A stretch of 64,000 bases of DNA from Branchiostoma lanceolatum (GCF_035083965.1 NC_089724.1:26980974-27044973); one strand, 5' to 3'; shown: positions 21,701-33,210, counted from the first letter of the stretch. Numbers and translations are program-made. Notes: generated by a model not told the origin, from the letters alone.

Positions 21701-24700
21701 GCCCACAACCAATAGGTCCCGGGTTCGAAACCACCGATATGCCCCGATGTTTTGCCCTTGGGAAAGGCACTTTACACGACTTTCGTCGCTTCACTCAGGT
21801 GTAAATGAGTACCTAGCTTCGGTTAGGGACGTCCCTCGGATATGACGTTAAATAGAGGTCCGGTGTTTGAGGAGAGCCACACCTCGAGCACTTATCGAAA
21901 AGAGTAGGGGTCCTTCCCGAAGTGAGTAGTTCAATACCTACAGTCCTATGGCCGCACATGGGTTCGCCCTTAGTAATAGCCTCTGGCTAGTTGAGCAACC
22001 CTGGCATGTATATGCTGAACCAATAAATAAATAAATAAATGTTGTTTGTGTAGGTAGGAGACAGAGTGGCCGTGTACTTTCACGGAGGATGTGGGGGGTG
22101 CAGCAGGTGTGAGGTGGGGGAGACTACGGCGTGCCTTAAGGACATCAAACACTGGACGGGAATAAACAAAGATGGCGGGTGAGGTCAATTTTGTAGTCTA
22201 GGTAAAGTAGAAGACGAAGTACATTTTATTGTAGACTGTCCTTTGTATGATAGCGATAGAATAATTCTTTTTAGTTATATGTGTTAAGGAATTAAATTCC
22301 CCTACTTCAGATACCTGAATAGTAGAGAGAAATTGATATTTCTTACGGCCTTCGATAAACCAACTCTAACTAATCACACAGCCTCCTAAATTTATACAAT
22401 TACCAAGACGCGAGAGGAAGTCGAAAGTACTTGAGTATGCTAGACGTTTTTATACAGTAATACTCATGAATATGTATATATTTGTCAACATGTGACCTGT
22501 GCTTAGCCAAGTGGGGCAAACATATACAATAAAGGTCTTCACGTGGTATCTTCATTTGTATGTAATCAAACCAAAAAGTAACCTTAATACACCACTACAA
22601 TCGAATGTATTGAAATTATTGCCTTTGATTAAAGCCTCATTAAAGTTGAACGTGGAAGCTTCGTTAACTTCGTACATACAATCCTACAGTCGCAAATGCT
22701 TTAAAAGATAATATAAAAATTAGCAACATTCATGTCAATCCAAAATGTGAAAAGAGAGGAATCAACTTAATCGTTGAAAGCAAAATGAAAATAAAATAAA
22801 TTCTGACTTCGATCATCGCCACATAATGTATTTGGATGTGACGAAAGAAGAGACTTGTCAAAATTAGCCTCCTTCGCAGACTTCCTAGAACGGCGGCGTA
22901 TATATTTGGGGGAGGGGGTGACGCAATTTCTTACACGGGCCAAGGTTCTCTAATGCCGGCAAGGGAGTTTCGCTGCCGAGGGAGTTATGTCGCTAAGAGA
23001 CGACCTTGGCCCGTGTAAGAAATTGCGTCACCCGGCCCCCTCCTCCAAATATATAAGCCGCCGTTCTAGGAAGTCTGCGAAGGAGGCTATGTCAAAATGT
23101 GCATCCGATAGTTTCGTCAAAAAATGCCCTTTTCAGGTTCTCCGATTATGCCATCATTCCCGACGCCAAACTCTTGGTGAGGGTGCCTGACACGGTTGCC
23201 ATGGATACGGCGTGCCTGCTTCCTTGCTCCGGGCTGACTGCCTACAACGCTGTCTGTAAGATGTTGCCGACGGTTCAGGACTTCGCCAAACATTCAGGTA
23301 ACACTAACTGTTTAAAGAATATCATTCTGTACAAGGGTCATTTTCATCTTCAAACGTAACGCTTCACAAAGATTGCCAGAAAACAACGGTGAGACACATT
23401 TAGGATGGTTTAATGTACCCGAAGTAAAGACATTCAATTCAAGAAAACAAAGAAATAACAATGCAAGGGTAACGAAATATGCAAATATAAACAAGAAATG
23501 CCTTTCATAGTGTGAGCAAAAACTATGTTAGAACTACAAGCCCGATAGCCAACTTTTCTTTAACACCTGGCCGTAGTGTCTTTCATTGTTTAACTTTTTT
23601 GTTCAAGCCCAATATGTTTTGATGAACACAATTTAAGATGATGCCTACAGTTTTTGTGTGAGTGTGCATAGTATTACATAAATTTACCTGATTGAGATCT
23701 TCGGCCATGCAAGCATATAAAGCTATCACCACAAGATACTAGTATCCATTTCAAAAGTTATATTTGTAATGGGAGAAGGTAGCTGGTTTACAAAGTTTGC
23801 CAAAAACAATGACCTGAATGCTACCTAAAGCCCCTGTCACACTTGTGCGTATAGACAAGCCCGCATGAGTTGCGTATTAAAATGTTTTTGGTCTAGATTA
23901 AGTTTGCAGCCGAAGAAGTCATTTCTTTGGTTCGATAACTAAGCTGCACAACGGTGGGTCAAAGTAGAAAACAACTTCTTCCCAGGCCCAGCAAACTTTG
24001 CATAAACATAAAGATGCTCATGCGCATCTCATACGCAATTGAATATGCACACAAGTGTGACAGGGCCCTTACCCAGCTATTGCCGCACATCCGTCAGAGA
24101 ACGTTATCGGTGACTATCACGATGTGTCGTGAGTTTACATAACCCAGTGCCAAGCTGTACATATTTATAGCCACACACGCCGCCCTTTGGTGTTTCAAAG
24201 GTTGCGTTCGTTAATGATTGTCTCTCTTTGCACCCGTGCTGCAGCGGACTGTGCAGTACTGTTGGTGGGCGCTGGGGGGCTCGGCCTGTGGGGTATCCAG
24301 TTTGCCAAACAGCTACTTCCTGCAGGAGTTCGCGTCATCAGCGCTGACGTGGACGTACGTATCGGTCTACATCTATATCTATCTCGTACTGAACAAACCC
24401 TTCTGCTAGTGAACCGCATTCTATTGGATGCAGTGCGCGGCTAAGTGCGACCGATAGAATTGAACGAAGAATTGGTACTAATATAAGACACGGTGGCGCA
24501 AGCGGTAACGCGAGCCCACTGCTTCGCCATTTGGATCAAATTCCTCGGATCCTAGGGCCCGTGTTCGATCCTAGGGGTCAACTCGAGCTCGGACATGTTA
24601 TAAGGGATTGCACTCGTCATTTCGGATGGTGACGTAAAGCGAGCGGTCCCGTGTATGAGCTAGGGAGCTTCGGGCGTAAGCCTCAAGCGTCAAACCTCTG

Positions 24701-27700
24701 CACGTAAAATAACCCAACACACTTATCGAGAAGAGTAGGGGTCACCCGGTGTGCTTGGCCAAAAACGCGAGGCGTGGCGAAGCCGATCGCGAATTGCATT
24801 ACCACTAGCTACTTGAAAAAGCATTATGCTTCACCTCAATTGAGGATGACTGCTTTACTTTTTATAAGTAAAAGTGCATACACAAAACTAGCAAATTTTG
24901 TGCATGACCACACTAACTGAGTCCAAGTTTCATCTAGGGTTTGGGAGGATCTCTATGCTGGGCCAACTCCCCCTTGAGAAATTGTCTGCTGATAATATTG
25001 TCACTATATGTATAAGTCGAGTGTTGTATATAATGCCATAGAAACCAATTGGGCACGAAAATGCTTTTTCAATCTCTCAGCAAAATTAAAGCCGAGATGA
25101 AAATGCAGTTGAGGTACATTTATTCCAATATATAACCCATTCAGGATTGTTTCGCGTTGTTTCAAGTTGATTTTCGTTGAGTAGCTTCTTACAATCGTCG
25201 TCGGAAATATAGCAACCTTTTCCTTATCTTGCAGAACGAAAAGCTGGCTGCAGCCAAAGAAGCCGGGTGTGACGAGGTTCTTTTGTGGGGCAAGGATGGT
25301 AAGTCGCAACTTGCATTTTGTGAAAGGATGTCATAATTGATAGACGCTAGATACGGAGCACTGGGAGGACCTTGCAAGTGGCCGTTCCAGATGGTGATAC
25401 ACATTGTCCGGGCAGTTCAAACCAGAAGAAGCTAGACTGATTCGCAGCGCAGAAGAAAAGCGGATCCGCAGAAAAGAGCTTTGCAACAGAACTGAGTCAG
25501 CTTACAGATAGATATGACCTATGTGGCAGAGACTTTCATTCTCGTATAAACTATATGACTGTTTAGTCATAGCCGATACTGTAGTGCGGATGTGAATTAG
25601 GATTTTACCATGGTCAATAATGACCGAAGGAGGCTATATATATGTACAGCAATGATGGCCATGGATTGTCGGGAGTCTGTGCTGTAGCTGCGTACATATT
25701 TTTATAGTTCTACTTCTGTGGTCAATTGATGAACCTGTGTGTATCTCAGTAAAGTCTGATCGGTTAGAAATGCATTTATCGTCTTCTTTGTACCTAGTTG
25801 ATGACGACACCGCCGTGGCTGCAGCCAAGAAAGCCTGCGGGAGCCTCGGAGCTGTTGTGGCGGCCATTGACTTCGTCAACGTGCCTGCTACATTTGAGCG
25901 TATAGAGAAGATTCTAGCTACGGTTGGTATCTTTTTTATTGAGTGCTTTTTTTTTCTATTGTTATATCGGCGCTATGTAGCGTCGATATATAGTCAAACC
26001 TGCCTAAGGAGACCACTGATTATGAGGGGATCAATAAGACCTGGTCTATGTGGAGAGGCGGTCGCAATAGACAGGATTCCTAATACATGTGCCAATGGGG
26101 TAAATTATCCAAGGTACCAGCAAAAAGTAGTCAATTATTGTACATTGTTAAAAAGACTTCCATTAGTGAAGTACAAACAAGTGAACTTCACTATTCCTCC
26201 TAGAGTCATTACACATAACATACACATCACAGTAGAACTTGTGAAATACACATAACATTACATACTATGTACATATTTACATATATCAATTTCAATTTGC
26301 TACCAGTTTTGTATAGACCTGTTTGTGTCCGTTTTCAATCTGTCTTTGATGAGTATCTTATAAGGATGGTACACATGATCTGATGTGATGTGGTAGAGTA
26401 TTGTACGATTATGTGCACCGGTACAGGAAAGACTTTGTTGCAGATGACGTTCTTGGTTTGGGCAGTATGAAATTATTCCGTTTTGCAGAATTTACTGTGC
26501 AGTGTTGATGGTTCACACTTTGACCAGGTGGTCATTATGCCATGACGAAGTAGTCTCATGTACATGTTTGACTGTACATAGTTTTGATCATAACGTTTTT
26601 CTTTCACATACAGTCACATCTGCCTCTGTCTCATACCAATGTTCTCCCATGTCGCATACCAATGTTTTCCCATGTCCAGGGCGGCATGCACGTGTTGGTG
26701 GGTTTGTTGGGAGTCGGTGCTTCTGGTTCCGTGCCGCTGATGATGTACGTGCTGGGTCGCCATCAGATGGGTTCTGTGCTCATGGGGTCGCTTCCGCAGC
26801 TGAAGGACCTCATGGCCCTTATGGCACAGGGGAAGGTGCGTACATGTTGTACTCCCCAAGTCCTGTAGAGGTAGCAGAACACAGTTTTAATCCGCGACCC
26901 TCGGGGTCTATGACGCGGGTACAGAAAGTAGTGCAGCCCAAACTCTTGAAGACTGGGTAGAAAGCTGCATGTGAGAGGCATCCATGTGTAAATTGTGCTG
27001 TGTGGTGTAGAAATATGTCGGCTTTTAGACTGTAGGATTTGGATAGTGGGCCTTTTCCGCTTTGTGTATAAATGCGCCATCTTGTGCAACCGCCTCACGG
27101 GGTCAGGCGGCTGCAGTTCAGTGACCTCTCGCAGAGCGCTGTTTCAAAGTGGGCGTGAGGAGCCGATACGTCGACAGAATTTTTTTTTTTTTTTTAGTTA
27201 TTTGTAGGTTGTTCCTTAAACTCAAAAATGTTCGTTTTTCATATATCTCAAGTGCACTGCGCTATAATTTTTACCGTGTCGAAGCTAGTCACCTTGGGGG
27301 CCTTAACTATAGAAATCCCCATAGGGTGGAAACTGTGTTCTGCTACCTAGACCTCTTTCCAGCTACGGCGGCCATTTTTGAATTTCCCGGGGTCAGTACG
27401 GGGTTATACACCAAAACGAGGCAGTAGCTGACTCATCCTACTATAAGCCTCTATTGCCATATATAGGTATAGCATCTTCGGTGGTACATTTCGCCCCTCT
27501 AAGATGAAATACTGTAATATATGTACCTTTCATGTGCAGAAAATATTAATGTAGACATTTGGACACGTGTGTGGTCGTCGACATGCACTGTATGAGTGAT
27601 TGGCATTATGAATACAACTTTAAAATTTGAGACCTTGCGTTTTCCCTCAGGTCAAGCCACCACCCATTTCCCATCATCCTCTGGATAACGTCTATGACGT

Positions 27701-27755
27701 CCTGCAGGATCTGAAGGCTGGGAAGGTCAAAGGTCGTGCTGTTGTGAAGCTGTGA
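18776..27755 (+). CDS. Zinc-dependent alcohol dehydrogenase-like protein, copy 3 (MDR family)
   Basis: Ten coding exons: 18776-18874, 20122-20206, 20729-20781, 22054-22178, 23137-23297, 24245-24354, 25235-25298, 25798-25922, 26680-26835, 27651-27755. They join to 360 aa in an open frame. Catalytic zinc residues (GVCHSD, GHE, LLPC), the four structural zinc cysteines and the GAGGLG nucleotide-binding loop are all present. It is closer to copy 1 than to copy 2 in the Rossmann and C-terminal exons (same VVKL end). The introns are the most repeat-laden of the array: a SINE ends 13 nt before exon 4, a LINE tail begins about 10 nt after it, and a 225-bp MITE ends 47 bp before exon 5. A 1.87-kb inverted-repeat element separates the start region from its former upstream sequence. 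AATAAA at 27843 is a likely polyadenylation signal. It is intact by sequence; whether it is expressed is unknown. Confidence 0.9.
19790..20015. mobile_element. GGGCCCTGTCACAC-type MITE, diverged copy
   Basis: Matches the family at 23826, 30624 and 45021 in order: TGTGTATATACAAG, GAGTTGCGTATCAACATG, GGTTTAGGTTAAGTTTGCA, TGCACAACGGTGGGTCAAAG and a degraded ATGGCCCTAAG end. Confidence 0.7.
20215..20400. repeat. A/T-rich low-complexity tract
   Basis: Runs of T and A with only scattered G and C follow directly after exon 2 of dehydrogenase copy 3. No gene signal. Confidence 0.85.
20994..21243. mobile_element. PIF/Harbinger-like MITE
   Basis: TAA flanks and 45-bp inverted arms beginning AGCCCCCCTCTCACTGGACC and ending with its reverse complement. 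A 3-bp TWA target duplication suggests PIF/Harbinger. Lies in intron 3 of dehydrogenase copy 3. Confidence 0.75.
21295..21590 (-). mobile_element. tRNA-derived SINE, reverse orientation
   Basis: Reverse complement shows an A-box-like GTGGCCTTTTGGCTAGGGTT, a B-box GAGTTCGAATCGC and the shared body CTTCGGTTAGGGACCTCCC and AAAAGAGTAGGGGTC. Confidence 0.75.
21672..22043 (+). mobile_element. tRNA-derived SINE, near complete
   Basis: The head TGTGGCGCAATCGGTAGGG (A box) and GGGTTCGAAACCA (B box) are followed by CTTCGGTTAGGGACGTCCC, CGAAAAGAGTAGGGGTCC and GGGTTCGCCCTTAGTAATAG. The tail is (AAAT)n. It ends 13 nt before the acceptor of exon 4 of dehydrogenase copy 3. Confidence 0.9.
22189..22545 (+). 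mobile_element. LINE 3' end fragment
   Basis: It begins about 10 nt after the donor of exon 4 of dehydrogenase copy 3 with a frame reading GKVEDEVHFIVDCPLYDSDR, which is the LINE C-terminal zinc region. It ends at a CAATAAAGG tail near 22530. Confidence 0.75.
22865..23089. mobile_element. 225-bp MITE with perfect 9-bp target duplication
   Basis: TAGCCTCCTTCGCAGACTTC and its reverse complement form arms of about 100 bp. TGTCAAAAT occurs immediately on both sides (22856-22864 and 23090-23098). A 9-bp duplication suggests a Mutator-type enzyme. Confidence 0.85.
23826..24071. mobile_element. GGGCCCTGTCACAC-type MITE, copy 2
   Basis: TAA/TTA flanks; ends GCCCCTGTCACACTTGTGCG and CAAGTGTGACAGGGCCC. 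Interior as in the copies at 30624 and 45021. The 3-bp TWA target suggests PIF/Harbinger. Confidence 0.85.
24489..24830 (+). mobile_element. tRNA-derived SINE, second type
   Basis: GGTGGCGCAAGCGGTAACG (A box) and GCCCGTGTTCGATCCTA (B box), then a body with CGTAAAATAACCCAACACAC and TCGAGAAGAGTAGGGGTCAC. Lies in intron 6 of dehydrogenase copy 3. Confidence 0.8.
25980..26260. other. Intron 8 segment of dehydrogenase copy 3, possible old repeat
   Basis: AGTCAAACCTGCCTAAGGAG followed by a GACCTGGTC and AGAGGCGGTC motif resembles ends of dispersed DNA repeats, but no second copy is in the window. No coding exon seen. Confidence 0.25.
26836..27650. other. Intron 9 of dehydrogenase copy 3, no assigned content
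   Basis: A poly-T run near 27180 and no recognisable gene or repeat copy. Confidence 0.4.
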
Positions 27756-27842
27756 ATGATGGGAGTTCACGGACGTCAGACGGGACCAAGGCTGTACTCA
27801 CCACCACCAACTGAACGTTCCGTCAGAAAACTCTTTTCAACA

Positions 27843-27848
27843 AATAAA
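27843..27848 (+). terminator. Polyadenylation signal of dehydrogenase copy 3
   Basis: AATAAA lies 88 bp after the stop codon. Confidence 0.6.
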
Positions 27849-28637
27849 TTTCTGTATCAAAGTCTGCCTGAACGTTTTCTAAACCGACACTAATGGTGCC
27901 AAGTTATAATACTCGGAATTTGATATTCGGCAAAGCAGATGCTTCGTTTGAATAAAGAATAGCCGTGAAGGGACTGTACATGTATGAATATTTGCTTTCA
28001 TATTGTATTCTGAATAAGAAGGACATAGAACTAATTGAAAATCAGATCACGGAAAAAATCCCTTTTAGGAACAAAACCTTCTATTGTTAAGAACAAAATA
28101 GTTTACAATTACAAACCAACAACATCGCCTGTTTCTTTATAAGTTACCATCAGGTTTGTGAATATCAAATTCGAGTGCACCTGCTAGCCGAGTCCAGGTC
28201 CATTTAGTACCTACAATGTTAACGTTGCTGATAAGTTTATCGGATATTTTACAAGTCCCTGGCCTTAGATCACACTAAATGTTGTCTGCGCCAGTGTAAC
28301 ACTTTTCTTCAAAGCACATGGATAGATGCTGATAGAACTATATTAGCACAACAAAAGTGCAGTGGTTTTACACTACAATTACGAGATAACATAGCACTGC
28401 TTACTCTGGTAAGTGCCAACCTGAATACTACTGTGGCTTGCTTCCTTATTCTGTATGCACATTGTTGTGCTGCTGAGTCATAACAACATAGACATCATAA
28501 GATAGGATAAAAAGATAGATAGGATAAAATAGATTGAAGTAAAACTGTCCTTCTATGAAAGTCAAGGCCAAAATTATCTCAAAGCAATCACAAGATCGAT
28601 CCACGCCATTTTACCCCTCCCTATGCAACACTAAGCC

Positions 28638-30436
28638 TTACTTAGCTTCCCTATCTCCGCGAGAGTTTTTACAACGTTTCAGAGCTTCCAGTGTCTCATT
28701 AAAATGTTCCTGTTCTAGCTGTTTCCCTCTGCGCACGATGGACCCACCCCGTCCTTGCTGCCAGTCTTCCATCAGCGCGCGTCCCTTCTCCTTCAGGCTG
28801 GCGCTGCTCCGGTTCAGGACGTTGTCGATCTCGAACTGTTTCAGTCCCAGCTCTTTGCCGAAACGGCGGAGGGCTCGCTGCCGATCTTCGCTTAGCAAGT
28901 CCTCGGCTAGACCTGAAAATGAATGAACAAATTGACGAAAGACCTTTATTGTACATTCATGCACTGACGCAAACGTTTTGACCTAGCTGAAAAGAGCTAC
29001 GAATTCATTGGGCGTTGTAATGTAAGCTGTCAAGAATTCCTGCTTCACTCATACATACAATTGATGACAATGTCGTCAATAGCAAAGTCGGTGTCTGTAA
29101 TACCTAGGATAGAGACCTTCATAAATATGTACGATTAATATACATTTATTGTAACGATTGTAGTCTTGCAATGACGTTTCCTCAAAAAAACTATTTTCCG
29201 GACTGGAGAAATCTTTTCAAGACCATGAAAATGGCAACATTTGTACGATTTGTAAGGTGATCCCAAATCCATGATTTGAACATATCATACAGCTTACGGA
29301 AAGCCAAACTCTTGCTTACCAGCAGAAAACTCCTGGCACCACATCTGCCGCAGTGAAGCCATGTGTTCTTTCAGACCAGCTTTTGTCATAGCGGGAGACC
29401 GAGTTTGCTGTTCACACTTGTCAATAGGCTCGTCTGTTTCTTCATCAGTTGGTTTGGAGTCACCCTGACTGTTTTCTTTTGTGAATTTTATGCAAATTCT
29501 AACAAATACGCCAAAACTTTGAATGAAAAACTCAAGAAAATATTTCAACGTAACTCCTACATTCGGAATATGTCCATTATTCCATCCTCTCAAAATAAAG
29601 GCAGCGATTTTGGAATGGGCGATTTCAGGGTCATATGATTGTATCAGTTCTTCCAAATACACAATGAGCTCAAAGATGTGTTCAAGAATTTGTAGGATGA
29701 TGCCCGGTTCCATCACTTGGTTCTCTGTGTTGCGACCATCTGCCAACGTTTCGAAAAAAGGGAATAGAAGTTTGCAGACAACGTTTCCAAATCGAAAACC
29801 AAGCGAAACGCTTAGACTTTCCCACTTATTTGATCCGGAGGAAAAGCGTTTTCCACCCTTTCCAATAATCTGTGAAGCCTTGTTTTTTCCTTCTCTGAAA
29901 TCGTCCATAGAATGTGCCTTAAGATGTGCCTTGTTTTCTCCTTCTCTGAAATCGTCCATTGAATGTACCTTAAAAGGTACCTTGTTTTTTCCTTCTATGA
30001 AATCGTCCATAGAATGTGCCTTAAAAGGTACCTTGTTTTCTCCTTCTATGAAATCGTCCATAGAATGTGCCTTAAAATGTGTCTTGTTTTGTCCTTCTAG
30101 GAAGTCGTCCATAGAATGTGCCTTAAAAAGTTGCAAGAGGTCTAGAGCAGAAAGATGTATGTTGTATATTGCCTTCTTCCCTGAATTCACCACTTTTTTA
30201 AAGTAAAACAGCACAGTTAATGCCGTTTTAGGATAGACATTTACTAGGATAGATATGATTTTCAACAGATCATTTTGGTCCATTCTAAAAATCAGACTGA
30301 CTAAGCATAGTAGTTTTTGAAAGCTACAATGAGTTATTTGTTCAAAGAAACTGGGTCTAGTCTCGATTTTCTTTCCTTTTCCATTTTCATCGATGATGTC
30401 TGAGATGCTAGAATACTTCTTTTCGTCGCCCGTCAT
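28638..30436 (-). CDS. Death-domain protein with five tandem 17-residue repeats
   Basis: Two coding exons on the minus strand, 30436-29320 and 28912-28638, joined by a 407-bp GT-AG intron, give 463 aa. The ATG at 30436 is preceded in frame by TGA within the same exon, and an acceptor-like TTTTGCAG lies further upstream, so a noncoding leader exon is likely. Residues 1-103 are mostly helical with hydrophobic stretches and match nothing I recognise. Residues 104-188 are five direct repeats of pattern F-K-A-H-S-M-D-D-F-x-E-G-x-N-K-x-x. Residues about 189-372 form a second unrecognised helical region. The last 91 residues match the death-domain pattern (FGKELGL, helix-5 DW, LxxLKRC-type end), a family that forms homotypic complexes in apoptosis and innate immunity. 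The death domain is confident by pattern, the rest is unknown. It stands tail to tail with dehydrogenase copy 3. Confidence 0.85.
29873..30127 (-). repeat. Five in-frame 51-bp tandem repeats inside the death-domain gene
   Basis: Five direct 51-bp units encode residues 104-188. Each contains HSMDDF followed by (L/I/R)EG(Q/E/K)NK. Units 1 to 4 differ by only a few bases; unit 5 begins with L instead of F. The unit length is a multiple of three, so copy-number change would keep the frame. Confidence 0.95.
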
Positions 30437-30623
30437 GTTGTTTTGCGTGTTTCATTCACAACCTGCAAAATATAACATGCCGTTTTAATGATAGGTATAG
30501 CATTCGGCTGATATATACGTATAAGGTATAAATGATACTATACAGGCACTTGGTGTTTAGTACATATCAGAAACAGGCTTCCACCAATGGCTAACAAGCT
30601 GAGATACCCGCACACCCAACTTC

Positions 30624-30863
30624 TAAAGTCACACTTGTGCGTATATACAACTTGATGTCCACATGAGTTGCGTATGAACATGTTTTTGGTTTAGGTTAAG
30701 TTTGCAGCCGAGTAAGTGATTTCTTTGGTTTGGTGACATGGCTGCACAACGGTGGGTCAAAATAGAAAACAACTTCCTCCCCGCAAAATTTACTTAAACA
30801 TAAAAACGTTACTGCGGAACTCATGCGCACTTGAATATACCCACAAGTGTGACAGGGCCCTTA
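30624..30863. mobile_element. GGGCCCTGTCACAC-type MITE, copy 3
   Basis: TAA and TTA flanks, left end shortened (AGTCACACTTGTGCG), right end GTGTGACAGGGCCC. The interior is nearly the same as at 45021. It lies about 190 bp upstream of the death-domain gene ATG. Confidence 0.85.
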
Positions 30864-31962
30864 CATCATCATACACTGCACTTACCCTGTCTAGTGAGCA
30901 AGTTGTGACTGCATCGACATACAGAAGCAGGAAGTGATGTAAATTTGAAACGCTGTTCTCAACAAGTGCATATTCATGTATCAGCGTGAGACAGTTTCAT
31001 TTATCAAGACTAGCGATACAATCTTCTGAAATGTCGGACTGTGCATCGGTCCGACAGTAAATTGTTATTCTTGTTGTATACTGCACGGTGGCACAAATGT
31101 ATGGACCCCTTATAATTATAAGACTTTCGATATTTTGAATTATGAGTCAGCTATCATTAAGTAATCAACCCAAAACAGAGCATACTCTACAATACACAGG
31201 GTTGTTAAACATTCTATCAATAGTGAGCTTGGAGCTAGTATACCTACTTGTACCCCGACCAAAAAAATGAATATACATACTATATGACATATACATACAT
31301 TCACAGTCACAAAATGTCACACTCTCTATGTTTCCCATTCATTTCAAATCATACATATATCATCAAATGCACCATTACTGAGACATTTGTATAATAAAAA
31401 TGGCATGTAACCATAACGGTAGCTGTACATTACCGAACGTTGTTATCATTATCGTAAGACTCAATGCCTTGTTGCAGAACGCTCTCCCGCCCGCCGCTTG
31501 TGCTTCTGCTGGGGCACAAATACAGCCACCCTCGCACCTTACCAACGGTCGAAACGGGCGGAAAGTCCCGTGGATCAGGTTCTATATAAAACCTCGGAAA
31601 ACGGTTCACACCGTGAAACCTTCCGCCCGGGGATTCCCCACAGTTTCGGTCCCGGCCAATGACCGATGATCTCGGACTAGTAAAACCACTTCCGCACGCT
31701 TCGGGGAGACTAAATGTCTTTCATACTGTTGTAATTTGATCTGGGTACATTTTTGCAAAATTATCGTTGCTAGTCTTTTACAATGGTTGTTTATTTCTTG
31801 TTCAAGAAGAACTATTTTTGTAGCGCAATGATCTTGTACTGCGCGATTTTGTGAAGTGCTACCTGACGATGGTGATTCCCCTGACTCAGTCAGGTGGGTC
31901 TCTGCTACGCCACAGACAGAGAACTAAATGTCGTACTTTCTACGCCCTCTTATTTGACCCAG

Positions 31963-32047
31963 TTTCTGCGCAGTTTGGGTAAAGTAAAAAGCAAATATTT
32001 TCTCCACGCCACACCAGAGTATCTAAAGATCTGCGATGACGACTCAG
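31963..32047 (+). other. Possible isolated coding exon
   Basis: An open stretch of 28 codons plus one base lies between an AG acceptor and a good donor (CAG|GTGAGT). It encodes a segment containing KYFLHATPEYLKICDD. It could be an upstream exon of the unknown gene that begins at 37070, since a LINE lies between them. However, its end phase (1) does not fit that exon's start phase (0), so another exon would be needed between them. Weak evidence. Confidence 0.25.
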
Positions 32048-32260
32048 GTGAGTATAACCCTCATTTTTTTCGTTTTTAGCGTGATCATTCGCACCTGTCG
32101 ATGTTGGGTAAGCACATACAGTTTGGGCCATTTGTGCTGCTACGGTCGCAAAAAAACTCACAAAGTCACGGAAACTCAGGAAAATATCACAGATGAATTA
32201 CAATATTTGATATCCCTGAAGGATTATTGGGTCATAAGGACTTTGAATTATATTCAATAT

Positions 32261-32668
32261 AATGATCTAGGGTGGTAAAGTACGAGCATTGTGTCAACAT
32301 ACATGTAGCATAATACTGACACGTCTCCTTTCACTTTCGCAAATACGTCGTAATTACCATATTTTCCAATTATAAACCATCATATAGCAAACAACCAGGC
32401 AAATTATTACTGGAAATTCGTCACCGTTAGATTATAAATGGTTTGAACTATCTTATTGTTTTGATAATGATCTAGGGTCGTTAAGGGGAAGCATTGTGTC
32501 AACATACATGTAGCATAATACTGACACGTCTTCTTTCACTTTCGCAAATACGTCGTAATTACCATATTTTCCAATTATAAACCATCATATAGCAAACAAC
32601 CATGAAAATTATTACTGGAAATTCGTCACCGTTAGATTATAAATGGTTTGAACTATCCTTTTGTTTTG
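32261..32668. repeat. Tandem duplication, two copies of about 204 bp
   Basis: Two adjacent direct copies begin at 32261 and 32465, each with AATGATCTAGGG. They are nearly identical apart from a few changes near the start of the unit. No coding potential is seen. Confidence 0.85.
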
Positions 32669-33210
32669 GTGTGTTTGATTTTGAGTGAGAACCATTTAGA
32701 TACGAATTCCCCAAATCTGTAATACATATGCATGTATGTGTCCAGTTTGATATTTGAACTCTCGCTGTACAGAAAGGAGGGAGGGCTGCACATGTGGAAC
32801 ACGAAAGTGATATTGGTTATCTTCACCGGTATAATTTGTTTGCTTATTTTATCGGTGTTTCTCATGTTTTTATACTGCCATGTTTCTAAAATGTACGTTG
32901 TGTAGTTCTTCTCTATGTTAAATCAAATTGATTAGACAATCACTGTCAGACCGTGTTGTTTATAGGACGTAATTCTTTCATTTTTTATCAATTTCTGATC
33001 TAGAAGACTGCACTTTTTTAAAGCTATTGTCACATTTCTAAACCGGGGCCTTCCCGGGATGTTTGCTGAAACGAAAAATTGTGGATATCAAAATATATAC
33101 GCAAATTAGCCTCATGACTATTCTTTTTGCGTTCTGTGTATTCTGTAGCCTTCTTGTCGCAATAGTAGGGAAACAATAGTCCTCTTTCAGTTTTTGTATC
33201 GTTGAGATAT

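Noticed and set aside
21672-21745. tRNA gene
   Set aside because: A- and B-box sequences are those of a SINE head; the SINE body and (AAAT)n tail follow and no good cloverleaf is evident. The same applies to 24489-24560.
26995-27427. Coding frames in intron 9 of dehydrogenase copy 3
   Set aside because: No splice-consistent connection, no domain, and a poly-T run translated as poly-Phe.
29523-30206. 227-codon plus-strand reading frame
   Set aside because: It is the antisense shadow of the death-domain gene; the repeats make it long. The minus strand has the death domain, start context and splice sites.
31963-32047. First exon of the TAZ-like gene
   Set aside because: Its end phase does not match the exon at 37070; kept only as a low-confidence isolated exon.
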